Both the position numbers and the translations under genes were made by a program. Source: Moraxellaceae bacterium (lineage in GTDB: Bacteria; Pseudomonadota; Gammaproteobacteria; Pseudomonadales; Moraxellaceae). From it: a DNA stretch of 64,000 nt. The stretch is from the NCBI GenBank assembly GCA_004173455.1, contig SECL01000020.1, forward strand, positions 1 to 64,000, given 5' to 3'. Of the stretch, positions 26,492 to 36,073 are shown one piece after another (within the stretch, counting starts at the first letter, position 1; each line of letters opens with the position of its first letter). The notes below the pieces were generated by a model. It searched no databases. It was not told the DNA's origin and saw only the letters and a program-made list of their open reading frames with translations.

Positions 26492-27667
26492 CTATTCCAT
26501 CCAGCCGGGTAAATCCATAACAGGCGTGTTTTTCTGCTGTGGCCGCTCGGCAACCATAACTTTCAGGCTGACACTTTCCTTATTACGTTTTACCAGCATA
26601 TTAATATTGGTATTGGGCTTTTGCTGGGCAACCCATTTAATCAGTTGAGTAGCGCTTTGCATGGGCTGGTTATTGATCGACAAAATAATGTCACCTTTTT
26701 TCAGCCCACCCTGATCTGCCGGCCCTTTGGCCAAAACGCCCATCACTTGCACACCGGTATCTGGGGCGGTTGTGCTTGGAAATTCAGAAGGATCAACGCC
26801 TTTCACTTCAATACCGAGCCAGCCACGAGTTACCTTGCCATCGACAAGAATGGACTGCCAAACCTGTTGAGCCAGCTTGGCAGGAATAGCAAAGCCAATG
26901 CCCAGTGAACCACCCGTTCTAGAGAAAATCGCAGTATTGATGCCGACCAGATTGCCTGAAACGTCAATGAGCGCACCGCCGGAATTGCCGGGATTAATAG
27001 CTGCATCCGTTTGGATAAAATCCTCATAGGTATTAATGCCAAGGCCTGAGCGTCCAGTGGCCGAGATAATTCCTTGCGTAACGGTTTGTCCAACCCCAAA
27101 TGGATTACCAATCGCCAGCACCACATCCCCTACTTCGCTGGGAGAGTTTTTAAAGGGCAATACGGGCAAATTACTCAGCTCAATTTTAATCACTGCCAGA
27201 TCGGTATCGGGATCAGTTCCAATGACTTTGGCTGTGGCACGACGACCATCCTGTAGCGCCACGACAATCTGTTCGGCTTGCGCTACTACATGATTATTGG
27301 TCAGGATATAACCATCTCTACTGACAATCACGCCAGAACCCAAACTGGTTTCATCGTCACTACTTTCCTGAGGAAACTGGCGTTCAAAAAATTTGCGCAA
27401 TACGGGATCTTCAATTTGTGGGTGGGCAATCACTTTTTGGGTGGTAAAGATATTAACCACCGCTGGCGCGGCCACTTTAACTGCTCTGTTATAAGACACC
27501 ACCCCACCCTGAGGTGCGGTAGACAATAGTGGTTTTTGCTTTTCCGCCGGCAGATTGGCCATGACAGGCTCTACTGGCCGGTTTTGCTGATGCCAGACAA
27601 AAAACCCTGCGACAAAAATAAATAATAATATCCAAGGTAACCAAATAATGGTGCGACGCACGTGCAT
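26492..27667 (-). CDS. DegS/AlgW-like serine protease
   Basis: A 391-residue inner-membrane-anchored periplasmic protease of the HtrA family. One N-terminal membrane segment (about 8-25), trypsin-like domain with His126 (NNHVV), Asp156 (DTDLAV) and Ser229 (GNSGGAL), and one PDZ domain (about 285-375). One PDZ and an anchor fit DegS/AlgW, which starts envelope stress signalling by cutting the anti-sigma factor RseA/MucA. No rse genes are nearby, so this role is inferred. Confidence 0.88.
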   Translation of the reverse strand: MHVRRTIIWLPWILLFIFVAGFFVWHQQNRPVEPVMANLPAEKQKPLLSTAPQGGVVSYNRAVKVAAPAVVNIFTTQKVIAHPQIEDPVLRKFFERQFPQESSDDETSLGSGVIVSRDGYILTNNHVVAQAEQIVVALQDGRRATAKVIGTDPDTDLAVIKIELSNLPVLPFKNSPSEVGDVVLAIGNPFGVGQTVTQGIISATGRSGLGINTYEDFIQTDAAINPGNSGGALIDVSGNLVGINTAIFSRTGGSLGIGFAIPAKLAQQVWQSILVDGKVTRGWLGIEVKGVDPSEFPSTTAPDTGVQVMGVLAKGPADQGGLKKGDIILSINNQPMQSATQLIKWVAQQKPNTNINMLVKRNKESVSLKVMVAERPQQKNTPVMDLPGWME

Positions 27668-27856
27668 ACCCCTTTTTATCTGCTACTTTAGCGTAAGTGC
27701 CATGGCAATTAAAACCATAAGTCAGGCACTCACCTGAACACTTGCCTGATCAACTACTCTTTATGTACAGCTCAGACAATAAACCACCCTATGGATTTGG
27801 CAATTATTGTAAAGTGTTTAAGTGCAAATTAATCAATTGAATAGAGTATTGTTGTT

Positions 27857-28615
27857 ATGGTTGAGTTAAATCAATTATTGACATGGTGCAATAACACCCT
27901 AAATGTGAAGGCATTTAAAGACTATTGCCCCAATGGCCTACAAATTGAAGGCAGCCATACGGTGCATAAAATAGTCACTGCTGTGACTGCCTCGCAAGAA
28001 GCGATTGATGCCGCTATTGCTGCCCATGCCAATGTCCTCATGGTGCATCACGGCTACTTTTGGAAAGGTGAACCCGAGCCGCTCACTGGTATAAAAGGTC
28101 AGCGTATCAAAAAACTCATGCAGCATGATATTTCGCTAATTGCCTATCACCTGCCATTGGATGCGCATGTCACACTGGGCAATAATGCTGCGCTGGCCGA
28201 TTTACTGGACATGACCATCACTGGTCCGCTTGATCCCACTGAAAACCAGCCTATTGGTAATGTTGGCGAGCTTCCAGCCCCGATGTCCATTGATGCGTTT
28301 ATGACGCACCTAACCGAACGGTTGCAACGCACACCGCTTCATTTGAGCGGCTCATCCACCACGATTCAAAAGGTAGGATTTTGCACAGGTGCCGCACAAG
28401 ATTTTATTGTAAAAGCTGCCGCTCTTGATTGTGATGCCTATATTTCGGGTGAAGTCAGTGAGCGCACCTATCACGACGCTAAGGAATTAGGCATTCATTA
28501 TTTTGCTTGTGGACATCATGCCACCGAGCGCGGCGGTATTCAGCGCCTTGGACTGGCTCTGGCACAACAGTTTAATCTGGATGTCACCTTTATGGATTTT
28601 GATAATCCGGTTTGA
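27857..28615 (+). CDS. Nif3-like dinuclear metal-centre protein (YbgI)
   Basis: A 252-residue member of the Nif3/YbgI (DUF34) family. Metal-binding histidines appear in MVHHGYFWKG, in AYHLPLDAH and near the end in CGHHATE. The family is annotated as GTP cyclohydrolase I type 2 but its true role is unsettled. Divergent from the DegS-like gene. Confidence 0.9.
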   Translation: MVELNQLLTWCNNTLNVKAFKDYCPNGLQIEGSHTVHKIVTAVTASQEAIDAAIAAHANVLMVHHGYFWKGEPEPLTGIKGQRIKKLMQHDISLIAYHLPLDAHVTLGNNAALADLLDMTITGPLDPTENQPIGNVGELPAPMSIDAFMTHLTERLQRTPLHLSGSSTTIQKVGFCTGAAQDFIVKAAALDCDAYISGEVSERTYHDAKELGIHYFACGHHATERGGIQRLGLALAQQFNLDVTFMDFDNPV

Positions 28616-28791
28616 CGAGATTAGTTGAATCGCTTAATAAGCTAAAATCTTTAAATAATGAACTATTTTTTAAGCAAAAAATGTATTTCACCCGCCTATA
28701 GTCTTGCTATCTGTAACAGGTTGCGGCATGGTAATGCAGTTTTATTCACATCAAAAATCTGATTGATTTTTAAACGTTTTTGGAGAAAAAC

Positions 28792-29394
28792 ATGGCAGTT
28801 CTCGTTGGAAAACCAGCACCTGATTTTAATGTAGCCGCTGTACTTGGCAATGGCGAAATTGTGGATTCCTACTGCTTTAGCGAAGCCAGCAAAGGCAAAT
28901 ACGCACTGGTATTTTTCTGGCCACTGGATTTTACTTTTGTTTGTCCATCGGAAATTATTGCGTTAGATAACAAAATTGAAGAATTTAAGGCACGTAATGT
29001 AGAAGTGGTTGGTGTTTCGATTGATTCCCAGTTTACCCACAATGCATGGCGCAATACCCCAGTCAATGCTGGTGGTATTGGTCCGGTAAAATTTACCATG
29101 GCTGCTGATACCAGACAGGATATTGTACGGGCTTATGATGTGCAGTCTGCTGGTGGTGTTGCGTTCCGTGGTGCATTTATTATTGATAAAGACGGCATTG
29201 TTCGCTCACAAATTATCAATGACTTGCCACTAGGTCGCAATATTGATGAAATTATCCGTATTGTGGATGCGCTGCAATTTACCGAGCAGCATGGCGAAGT
29301 GTGCCCAGCCAACTGGCAAAAAGGTGATAAAGGCATGACAGCTACCCCTGCTGGCGTTGCTTCTTATCTGTCTGAGAATGCGGCTGCCCTGTAA
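28792..29394 (+). CDS. ahpC: Typical 2-Cys peroxiredoxin (AhpC/Prx)
   Basis: A 200-residue peroxidase reducing H2O2 and organic peroxides. Peroxidatic Cys51 in FTFVCPSE and resolving Cys171 in GEVCPANW. ATG at 28792 after GGAG is preferred over 28780. No ahpF lies beside it, so reduction probably depends on thioredoxin or a distant AhpF. It is followed by sodB, both oxidative-stress genes. Confidence 0.92.
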   Translation: MAVLVGKPAPDFNVAAVLGNGEIVDSYCFSEASKGKYALVFFWPLDFTFVCPSEIIALDNKIEEFKARNVEVVGVSIDSQFTHNAWRNTPVNAGGIGPVKFTMAADTRQDIVRAYDVQSAGGVAFRGAFIIDKDGIVRSQIINDLPLGRNIDEIIRIVDALQFTEQHGEVCPANWQKGDKGMTATPAGVASYLSENAAAL

Positions 29395-29584
29395 TTAATG
29401 CTTTTTAGTATTTTATGACTGATGCCAATATGCACTAAACATACAACATCAGGATTTTGGTACTAAACTACAAAACTTTAGTGCTTTTGCAGCTATCACA
29501 CAGCATGGCATACTGCATGCCAACAGTTTTATGAACATGCTGTTTTTAAAATCAATTTCCCAGCGAATGCAAGGAAAAAATACC

Positions 29585-30220
29585 ATGACACAAATTACAC
29601 TACCTGATTTACCTTATGCTCATGACGCGCTTCAACCGCATATCAGCAAAGAAACTCTGGAATATCACCACGACAAGCATCATCAGGCTTATGTCACCAA
29701 CCTGAATAATCTGATCAAGGGCACTGACCTTGAAGACAAAGAGCTGGATGACATCATCAAAGCTACTGCAGGTGACGCGGCTGATCCAAGCAAAGCAGGT
29801 ATTTTTAATAATGCTGCGCAAGTATGGAACCATACTTTTTACTGGAACTGCATGACTCCCAATGGTGGCGGTCAACCTACTGGTGCGGTGAGCGAAAAAA
29901 TCAATGCCGCGTTTGGTAGCTACGATAAATTCGTAGAAGAATTTACCAAAGCAGCAACCACCCAGTTTGGTTCTGGCTGGGCGTGGCTGGTGGCTGATGA
30001 AGTAAATGGCAACCTGTCCATCATGAAAACTGCCAATGGTGACAACCCAATGGCACATGGCAAAACTGCGATTTTGACCATTGATGTATGGGAACATGCT
30101 TACTACATCGATTTCCGCAATGCACGTCCAAAATACATCAGTACCTTTATTGATCATCTGATCAACTGGGACTATGTTAATGCCAAACTGGCTGGCCAGC
30201 CTGCTGGTGTTGAAAAGTAA
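29585..30220 (+). CDS. sodB: Superoxide dismutase (Fe type)
   Basis: A 211-residue Fe/Mn-family SOD. Metal ligands lie in LEYHHDKHH, WNHTFYW, and DVWEHAYYIDF. The block GGGQPTG followed by GSGWAWLV with a Gln in TTQFGSG favours iron. Start at 29585 after AAGGA; a longer frame to 29531 is not family-like. Confidence 0.93.
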   Translation: MTQITLPDLPYAHDALQPHISKETLEYHHDKHHQAYVTNLNNLIKGTDLEDKELDDIIKATAGDAADPSKAGIFNNAAQVWNHTFYWNCMTPNGGGQPTGAVSEKINAAFGSYDKFVEEFTKAATTQFGSGWAWLVADEVNGNLSIMKTANGDNPMAHGKTAILTIDVWEHAYYIDFRNARPKYISTFIDHLINWDYVNAKLAGQPAGVEK

Positions 30221-30250
30221 GCTGAACAATAACAGGCGCTTGCCTGCTAA

Positions 30251-30279
30251 AAAAAACAGGTCTTTTGGCCTGTTTTTTT
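30251..30279 (+). terminator. Rho-independent terminator after sodB
   Basis: AAAACAGG and CCTGTTTT pair around a short T-rich loop and are followed by more T. Confidence 0.75.
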
Positions 30280-30413
30280 ATACTTTGTTTTTTTAATCCG
30301 TTTTTAGGATTTAAGGTTTGCTGTTTAGCGTGATTGATCACCTTGCTTACCGAACATAGCTATAACCCAGTGACTCGCTTTCTTTATAATCAAAGGCATA
30401 AATCGTTCAACTG

Positions 30414-31454
30414 ATGAGCACGCACTTACCTATGCCAAAACAAAATATTTTGCCTATTAGTTGCATTCAAGGCCACAGGCTTCAGTTCAATGTATTAAAC
30501 AAACTAGTGCTGGCAGGCAGTATTTTACTCAGTGGTTGTACGCATGTAGTCACTCTAATGCCTGCTCGGGTAACGCCTATGGCTGAAGCTCGCGAATATG
30601 ATCTGCAACAAGCGGCAATTATTTTGAGGCAAAAAATAGGTAAAAAACAGCCTATTGTGGCGTTAGTATTGGGAAGTGGTGGCGCACGCGGCTATGCGCA
30701 TATTGGCGTAATCCGGATTTTGGAAAGCTATGGAATCAAGCCACAACTGATTGTTGGCACCAGTGCAGGCAGTATTGTGGGGGCATTATACGCCAGTGGC
30801 AAAAATGCTGATCAAATGGAAAAAATTGCCTCTAGTCTTAAAAGTTCTGATGTACGCGATATTACCCTCAGTCGGCAAGGCTTTTTTAATAGTGACAAAG
30901 TCGCTGATTTTGTCAATAAACAAGTCAACAATCGCCCGCTGCAACAACTGGACATTCCGCTGTTTGTGGTAGCAACCGAACTTCAAGATGGAACACGTGC
31001 GGTATTTAATGATGGAAATACTGGACAGGCTGTAAGTGCATCTGTGTCGATTCCCAGTATGTTTGTACCCACTGCCATTGGCAGCAAAAAATATGTGGAT
31101 GGTGGCCTTGTAAGTCCAGTCCCGGTAGAAGTGGCCAAAAGTTTAGGTGCTGATGTAATTATCGCGGTCAATATTCTGGCGCAACCGGAAAACACCCCAA
31201 CCACCAACATCTGGGGGTTATTCAACCAGAACATTAATGTGATGCAAAATAGGTTGGCGTCTTATGAACTAAAAGATGCCGATGTGGTGATTCAACCCAA
31301 TATTAAGGAAAAACAGCATATTTTTTCGCTGGATTCACGCACACAAAATATTGTGGCAGGCGAACAAGCCACCCTGTTTCAGATTGATAAAATTAAATAC
31401 ATGATCAATCTAGCACAACAAAAACTGGCATCTGCACCTGAGCGTATGCCATAA
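30414..31454 (+). CDS. Patatin-like phospholipase, lipoprotein
   Basis: A 346-residue patatin-family acyl hydrolase. N-terminal lipoprotein-like segment ending LLSGC (Cys42, after a rather long N-tail), oxyanion loop GSGGARG (87-93), nucleophile Ser117 in GTSAGS and catalytic Asp229 in VDGG. Probably anchored in the envelope, acting on phospholipids. Single gene. Confidence 0.88.
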   Translation: MSTHLPMPKQNILPISCIQGHRLQFNVLNKLVLAGSILLSGCTHVVTLMPARVTPMAEAREYDLQQAAIILRQKIGKKQPIVALVLGSGGARGYAHIGVIRILESYGIKPQLIVGTSAGSIVGALYASGKNADQMEKIASSLKSSDVRDITLSRQGFFNSDKVADFVNKQVNNRPLQQLDIPLFVVATELQDGTRAVFNDGNTGQAVSASVSIPSMFVPTAIGSKKYVDGGLVSPVPVEVAKSLGADVIIAVNILAQPENTPTTNIWGLFNQNINVMQNRLASYELKDADVVIQPNIKEKQHIFSLDSRTQNIVAGEQATLFQIDKIKYMINLAQQKLASAPERMP

Positions 31455-31567
31455 ACCATCATTAGAAAATATCAGTAAGTTTAAAAAATAATGATTTTAC
31501 AAAAGCACATGACGTTGTGGCGTGAGTGATTTAGACTTTCTTTTCTTTTTATTCGATCAATATTGTT

Positions 31568-32047
31568 ATGTCCAGAGCACCTTATATTACTGCCGAAGGC
31601 TACCAAACCCTATGTGATGAGCTAAGCCATTTATTGCGTGTGCGACGGCCAGAACTGACTCGCGCTGTGAGTGAAGCGGCTGCTTTGGGTGATCGCTCGG
31701 AAAATGCAGAATATATTTATGGCAAAAAACTATTACGTGAAACCGACAGACGCATCCGATTTTTACAAAAAAGATTGCCAGATCTGCAAGTGATTGACCG
31801 TTTACCCGACCAGCCGCAGCGAATTTTCTTTGGTGCTTTTGTCGAACTGGAAAATGATAATGAAGAAATACTGAAAATCCGTATTGTCGGTTCGGATGAA
31901 TTTGTGCCTGAAAAACACTGGATTAGCATTGAATCGCCGTTAGCCAGAGCCTTGTTGGGCAAACAGGTAGATGATGAAGTTTTTGTGCAACTGCCGCACA
32001 ATCAACGTGCAAATTACATAGTAACGCACGTTTCGTACAAAATTTGA
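31568..32047 (+). CDS. greB: Transcription elongation factor GreB
   Basis: A 159-residue Gre factor: N-terminal coiled coil with GDRSENAEYIYGKK at the tip (the acidic residues that enter the RNA polymerase channel) and a C-terminal FKBP-like domain (GSDEF...ISIESPLARALLGK). The basic patch and the YIYGKKLLRE wording favour GreB over GreA. Confidence 0.93.
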   Translation: MSRAPYITAEGYQTLCDELSHLLRVRRPELTRAVSEAAALGDRSENAEYIYGKKLLRETDRRIRFLQKRLPDLQVIDRLPDQPQRIFFGAFVELENDNEEILKIRIVGSDEFVPEKHWISIESPLARALLGKQVDDEVFVQLPHNQRANYIVTHVSYKI

Positions 32048-32263
32048 CAAACTCATTATAAAAGTCTAGTATATTCAGCTCAGAAATTAATCACCTAATT
32101 AGTTATTTTGTAACTAATTATAAATAAATACCCTTTTTTGTAAGGTCAGCCCAAATTTTGTCGTCTGGAATGACGTCATGCGATGCCGTACCTCAGCCAT
32201 TAGTTAGTGTCATTTGATCACAGATGAGATCAGGGCACTGTCTAGCGTAAGATGGAGACACCC

Positions 32264-33388
32264 ATGCGCCATAACTCCGACGGTTTGAGTTTGAAACCTG
32301 CTTTTGCATTTTTTCAGCTAAACCGATTTTCTTCCACGTGTCGTATTGCTTTACTTTCTACCTTATTTTTGCCCTTGCACAGTTTCAGTAGTAGTCCTGT
32401 CACCCAATATGAACATGTCGTGGGTAAAAAAACCCTGACTGTGGTTGGCGTTGAAGGCGGCAGCACCTTTTTTAAGGAAGATCAGTTTTTACATGGCTTT
32501 GGCTATGATCTGGCTCGTGCCTATGCCACTGATCTTAATGTCAATTTTAAATTCAAATCTGCACCGAATAGTGCGGCTGCTCTGGACATGGTTAAAAAAG
32601 GTCAGGCCGACTTTGCCCTGACCACAGCCCAGCCTGACTTGATTGAAAAAAAATCACTGATTGCACTGGATATTAGCTGTGGAGATCAGAAGACTTTGAG
32701 TCAATATGGTTTGAGCACCAATTTAAGCTGGTCATTCAAGGATGCCACCGATCCGATTGCTGCTACTGCCAATGGTTTTATTTGCAGTAACAAACAGCAA
32801 GGTACGTTATCCAAGCTTGCTGCATTTTATGACCGTAATGTGATGAACAAAACGGCACAGCAGGTTTTTTATCGTGATATCAGTAAACGCTTGCCGATCT
32901 ATAAGGCTAGTTTTCAAAAAACTGCCAAGAAGCATCAGCTCGACTGGCATTTGCTGGCAGCGATTGGCTATCAGGAATCTTACCTGAATCCTGCCTCAGT
33001 ATCTCCAACTGGCGTAACTGGGTTGATGATGCTCACGCAGGGTACTGCCAGAGAAATGGGCGTGGTAGATCGCCGCGACCCCACGCAAAGTATTCAAGGT
33101 GGTGCGCAGTATTTCCGCCTGATGCTGACCCAGTACAAACATATTGCCAAGCCCGATCAAGTCTGGTTTGCTTTGGCGGCCTACAATATGGGTCCCGGTG
33201 CGCTGGATAAGGTACGCAACACGGTAAAGCGTAAAGGCCATAATCCTGACAGCTGGGTAGATGTGTATCAGTATTTATCGAGCAATTCACGCGCTAATCC
33301 ACGTTACAAGCAATGCATTACTTATGTAACGCGCATTCGGGCGTATCTGGAAAATATCAAGCAAAACCAGCAATTGGCACGTATTTAA
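32264..33388 (+). CDS. mltF: Membrane-bound lytic murein transglycosylase F-like
   Basis: A 374-residue protein with an N-terminal hydrophobic segment (IALLSTLFLPLHSF), a solute-binding-like module (about 40-215, LTVVGVEGGSTFF) and a C-terminal SLT domain with catalytic Glu238 in GYQESYLNP, followed by TGVTGLMMLT and LAAYNMGPG. This two-part layout is that of MltF. ATG at 32264 has GGAG upstream; a start at 32252 is less good. Confidence 0.9.
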   Translation: MRHNSDGLSLKPAFAFFQLNRFSSTCRIALLSTLFLPLHSFSSSPVTQYEHVVGKKTLTVVGVEGGSTFFKEDQFLHGFGYDLARAYATDLNVNFKFKSAPNSAAALDMVKKGQADFALTTAQPDLIEKKSLIALDISCGDQKTLSQYGLSTNLSWSFKDATDPIAATANGFICSNKQQGTLSKLAAFYDRNVMNKTAQQVFYRDISKRLPIYKASFQKTAKKHQLDWHLLAAIGYQESYLNPASVSPTGVTGLMMLTQGTAREMGVVDRRDPTQSIQGGAQYFRLMLTQYKHIAKPDQVWFALAAYNMGPGALDKVRNTVKRKGHNPDSWVDVYQYLSSNSRANPRYKQCITYVTRIRAYLENIKQNQQLARI

Positions 33389-33426
33389 TGACTTTCTAAC
33401 CTCGTATCATGCTCACCGTAAAAAAT

Positions 33427-33451
33427 GCCCTGTTTAATTCAGGGCTTTTTT
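33427..33451 (+). terminator. Rho-independent terminator after mltF
   Basis: GCCCTG-TTTAATT-CAGGGC followed by six T. Confidence 0.85.
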
Positions 33452-33460
33452 ATGTGCTGT

Positions 33461-34009
33461 CTAAGCAGGCTTTTGCATGATAATAAGATGTAAGGGTATT
33501 TTGGGGATACCCACATTCTGGTCATGAGGATAAGGCTTGATTTGGCCAGTGTGCTGATAGCCTCGGCGCTCATAATAGGCAATCAATTCCTGACGGGTAT
33601 GCACCACAGACATCTCGAACACATGAGGTTGAAAAATCTGGCGACCTTGCTGTTCGGCATAATCTAGTAGCTGCCTGCCGATTTGCTGGGTCTGATAATT
33701 GGGGTCAACAGTAAGCAAGCCAATTTGTAAAACAGGGTACTGGAATTGAAGAAGTACACAACCTGCGATTTGGCGGTGGTGGTTTTGGCCGGTTAACACC
33801 TCTGTAACTAGCAAGTGACTGGCTGGGTCTTGCAGCAAATCCTGAAGCTGCTGCAAGTTAATGCGTGGCTGGATGATGCAGCCGGATTCATGTGTCCAGC
33901 CTTCCTGACCAGTTTCTGGCCGATAAGCGCGGTTGATCAATGCCACCAGTGCATCAGCATCTTGCAGGGTGGCGGGGCGAAAATCGAGCATTAACACACT
34001 GGATGTCAC
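33461..34009 (-). CDS. GNAT family N-acetyltransferase
   Basis: A 182-residue acetyltransferase. The acetyl-CoA binding motif A is seen as LTVDPNYQTQQIGRQLLDYAEQ (family pattern Q/RxxGxG/A), followed by YERRGYQHTGQ near the end. Substrate unknown. It lies 26 bases downstream of serC on the same strand and is probably co-transcribed. Confidence 0.85.
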   Translation of the reverse strand: MTSSVLMLDFRPATLQDADALVALINRAYRPETGQEGWTHESGCIIQPRINLQQLQDLLQDPASHLLVTEVLTGQNHHRQIAGCVLLQFQYPVLQIGLLTVDPNYQTQQIGRQLLDYAEQQGRQIFQPHVFEMSVVHTRQELIAYYERRGYQHTGQIKPYPHDQNVGIPKIPLHLIIMQKPA

Positions 34010-34035
34010 GTGCTGTTTATAACTTTATTGCAAGA

Positions 34036-35115
34036 CTAGCCATGCTGTTTGGCAAAGTCCTGCATAAATGTTACTAGCGCCTGCACACCTTCAAGCGGAA
34101 CCGCATTATAAATACTGGCGCGCATACCACCTACGGAACGATGGCCAGCCAGATTGAGTAAGCCCGCACCTTCAGCTTCCTTCAGGAATATTTTTTCCAG
34201 ATTGCTGTCTTTTAAGGTAAACGGCACATTCATGATGGAACGGTTAGGCAGTGCAATGGGATTGGCATAAAACTCACTTTGGTCGATATAACCATACAGC
34301 AACTGGGCTTTTTGTAGGTTCACCTGATGAATAGCGTCGACTCCACCCTGCTCCAGTAACCACTCAAATACCAGACCAGACAAATACCAAGCAAACGTGG
34401 CTGGCGTATTAACCATAGAATCATTTTTGGCCTGATCACTATATTTTAAAATACTGGGCACATCGACACGTGCCTGATCCAGTAAGTCTTCGCGCACAAT
34501 CACAATGGTCAGACCAGCAGGTCCAATATTTTTTTGCGCACCAGCATAAATCATACCAAACTTACTCACATCCAATGGCGCTGACAAAATGCTGGAAGAA
34601 AAATCAGCCACCAGCGGTGCATTACTGTCTGGGATGAAGTCAAACTGCAAACCACCAATAGTTTCGTTGTCGACATAATGCAAATAGGCAGCATCGTCAC
34701 TCAATTGCCACTCATGTTGTGGGGCAATGGCAAATTTGCCGTCCACCGTACGACCTGCTTCAATGACATTAATATCACCATAACGCTGCGCTTCTTTCAG
34801 GGCTTTTTCAGACCAGATGCCAGTATGCACATAATCTGCACGGGCATTTTTACCCAGCAAATTGAGCGGAATAGCCGAAAACTGCAAACTAGCGCCACCC
34901 TGTAAAAATAGCACTTTGTAGTTATCAGGAATATTCATCAGTTGGCGTAAGTCAGATTCGGCCTTTTGTGCCACTGCGACATAATCACTACTGCGATGGC
35001 TCATTTCCATAATGGATAGGCCACGATCATGCCAGTTGGCCAGCTCTTGCTGGGCACGTTCGAGTACAGGAGTGGGTAAAGCCGCTGGGCCAGCGCAAAA
35101 GTTATACGCGCGCAT
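34036..35115 (-). CDS. serC: Phosphoserine aminotransferase
   Basis: A 359-residue PLP enzyme making phosphoserine (serine path) and acting in pyridoxine synthesis. PLP lysine K195 in [18 protein letters not shown]-like start ([11 protein letters not shown]) and [15 protein letters not shown] near the end are family marks. Next to gyrA, with a ZIP transporter gene between them on the other strand. Confidence 0.96.
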   Translation of the reverse strand: MRAYNFCAGPAALPTPVLERAQQELANWHDRGLSIMEMSHRSSDYVAVAQKAESDLRQLMNIPDNYKVLFLQGGASLQFSAIPLNLLGKNARADYVHTGIWSEKALKEAQRYGDINVIEAGRTVDGKFAIAPQHEWQLSDDAAYLHYVDNETIGGLQFDFIPDSNAPLVADFSSSILSAPLDVSKFGMIYAGAQKNIGPAGLTIVIVREDLLDQARVDVPSILKYSDQAKNDSMVNTPATFAWYLSGLVFEWLLEQGGVDAIHQVNLQKAQLLYGYIDQSEFYANPIALPNRSIMNVPFTLKDSNLEKIFLKEAEGAGLLNLAGHRSVGGMRASIYNAVPLEGVQALVTFMQDFAKQHG

Positions 35116-35231
35116 GAATATTCCTTATAAAAACAAGAAAAAAGAAGCACTATTTAATCATAAAACCTCTTGTGTAAGTAGCCATGTTTTTTCAAACTTA
35201 ATCACAATTGATTATTTTATGGGGAAAATGA

Positions 35232-35990
35232 ATGCCAATCTGGTTACAGGCCGGGCTTTGGGGCTGGCTGGCTGGCGGTGCCTTGCTGATTGGCGCAGCG
35301 ACTGGCTATTCTTTTAAGATTCCAACCCGAATTATTGCCGCTATTATGGCGTTTGGTAGTGGCGTACTTATTTCAGCGCTGTCTTTTGAGTTGATGGATG
35401 AAGCCTATAAGCAAGGCGGATTTACGGCCACAGCACTGGGCTTTGTGATTGGCGCAGCAGTCTATACGCTGGCAAACCAGCTACTAGCCAAACATGGTGC
35501 CAAGCACCGTAAACGCTCAGGTCAACAACAAGCTAAAGATACTCAATCCAGTGAAAATGGGGGTGCAGCCATTGCCATTGGTGCATTGCTAGATGGTATT
35601 CCCGAATCGATCGTGATTGGTTTATCAATGCTGGGTGGCAGCAAAGTCAGTCTGGTGGCAGTCATTGCGATTTTTTTATCCAATATTCCAGAAGGGATGT
35701 CGAGTGCTGCAGGCATGAAAAAATCAGGACGATCCAAAGGCTATATCTTTGGCATCTGGTGCGGGATTACGTTAATTAGTGGCATTGCTGCGATTACCGG
35801 CTACGGTTTATTTAGTGGATTTTCCAATGAAGTGATTGCAGCCACCACCGCGATTGCAGCGGGTGCTATTTTGGCCATGATTGCTGATACCATGATTCCA
35901 GAAGCTTTTGAAACCGCTCACGACTGGACAGGACTTATCACGGTACTGGGATTTTTGACGGCTTTTATGCTGACTAAACTGGGCGGCTAA
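35232..35990 (+). CDS. ZIP-family metal transporter
   Basis: A 252-residue membrane protein with about eight hydrophobic segments. The metal path motifs are clear: LLDGIPESIVIG and LSNIPEGMSSAAG. A Lys/Gln-rich cytoplasmic loop (KHRKRSGQQQAKD) separates the halves. Likely zinc or another divalent metal uptake; direction and specificity are not visible. Confidence 0.85.
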   Translation: MPIWLQAGLWGWLAGGALLIGAATGYSFKIPTRIIAAIMAFGSGVLISALSFELMDEAYKQGGFTATALGFVIGAAVYTLANQLLAKHGAKHRKRSGQQQAKDTQSSENGGAAIAIGALLDGIPESIVIGLSMLGGSKVSLVAVIAIFLSNIPEGMSSAAGMKKSGRSKGYIFGIWCGITLISGIAAITGYGLFSGFSNEVIAATTAIAAGAILAMIADTMIPEAFETAHDWTGLITVLGFLTAFMLTKLGG

Positions 35991-36022
35991 ACTTTTAATA
36001 ATATGTGCAAAGTTAAAGGCAT

Positions 36023-36060
36023 AAAAAAGGACGTTAGATCAAATCATAACGTCCTTTTTT
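36023..36060. terminator. Bidirectional terminator
   Basis: A perfect 14-bp stem (36023-36036 with 36047-36060) containing GGACGTTA/TAACGTCC flanked by A and T runs, between the converging ZIP gene and gyrA. Confidence 0.9.
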
Positions 36061-36073
36061 GTTTCAACCTGAT

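Noticed and set aside
29609-30229. 206-codon minus-strand frame opposite sodB
   Set aside because: Antisense to a clear superoxide dismutase gene; no family-like features.
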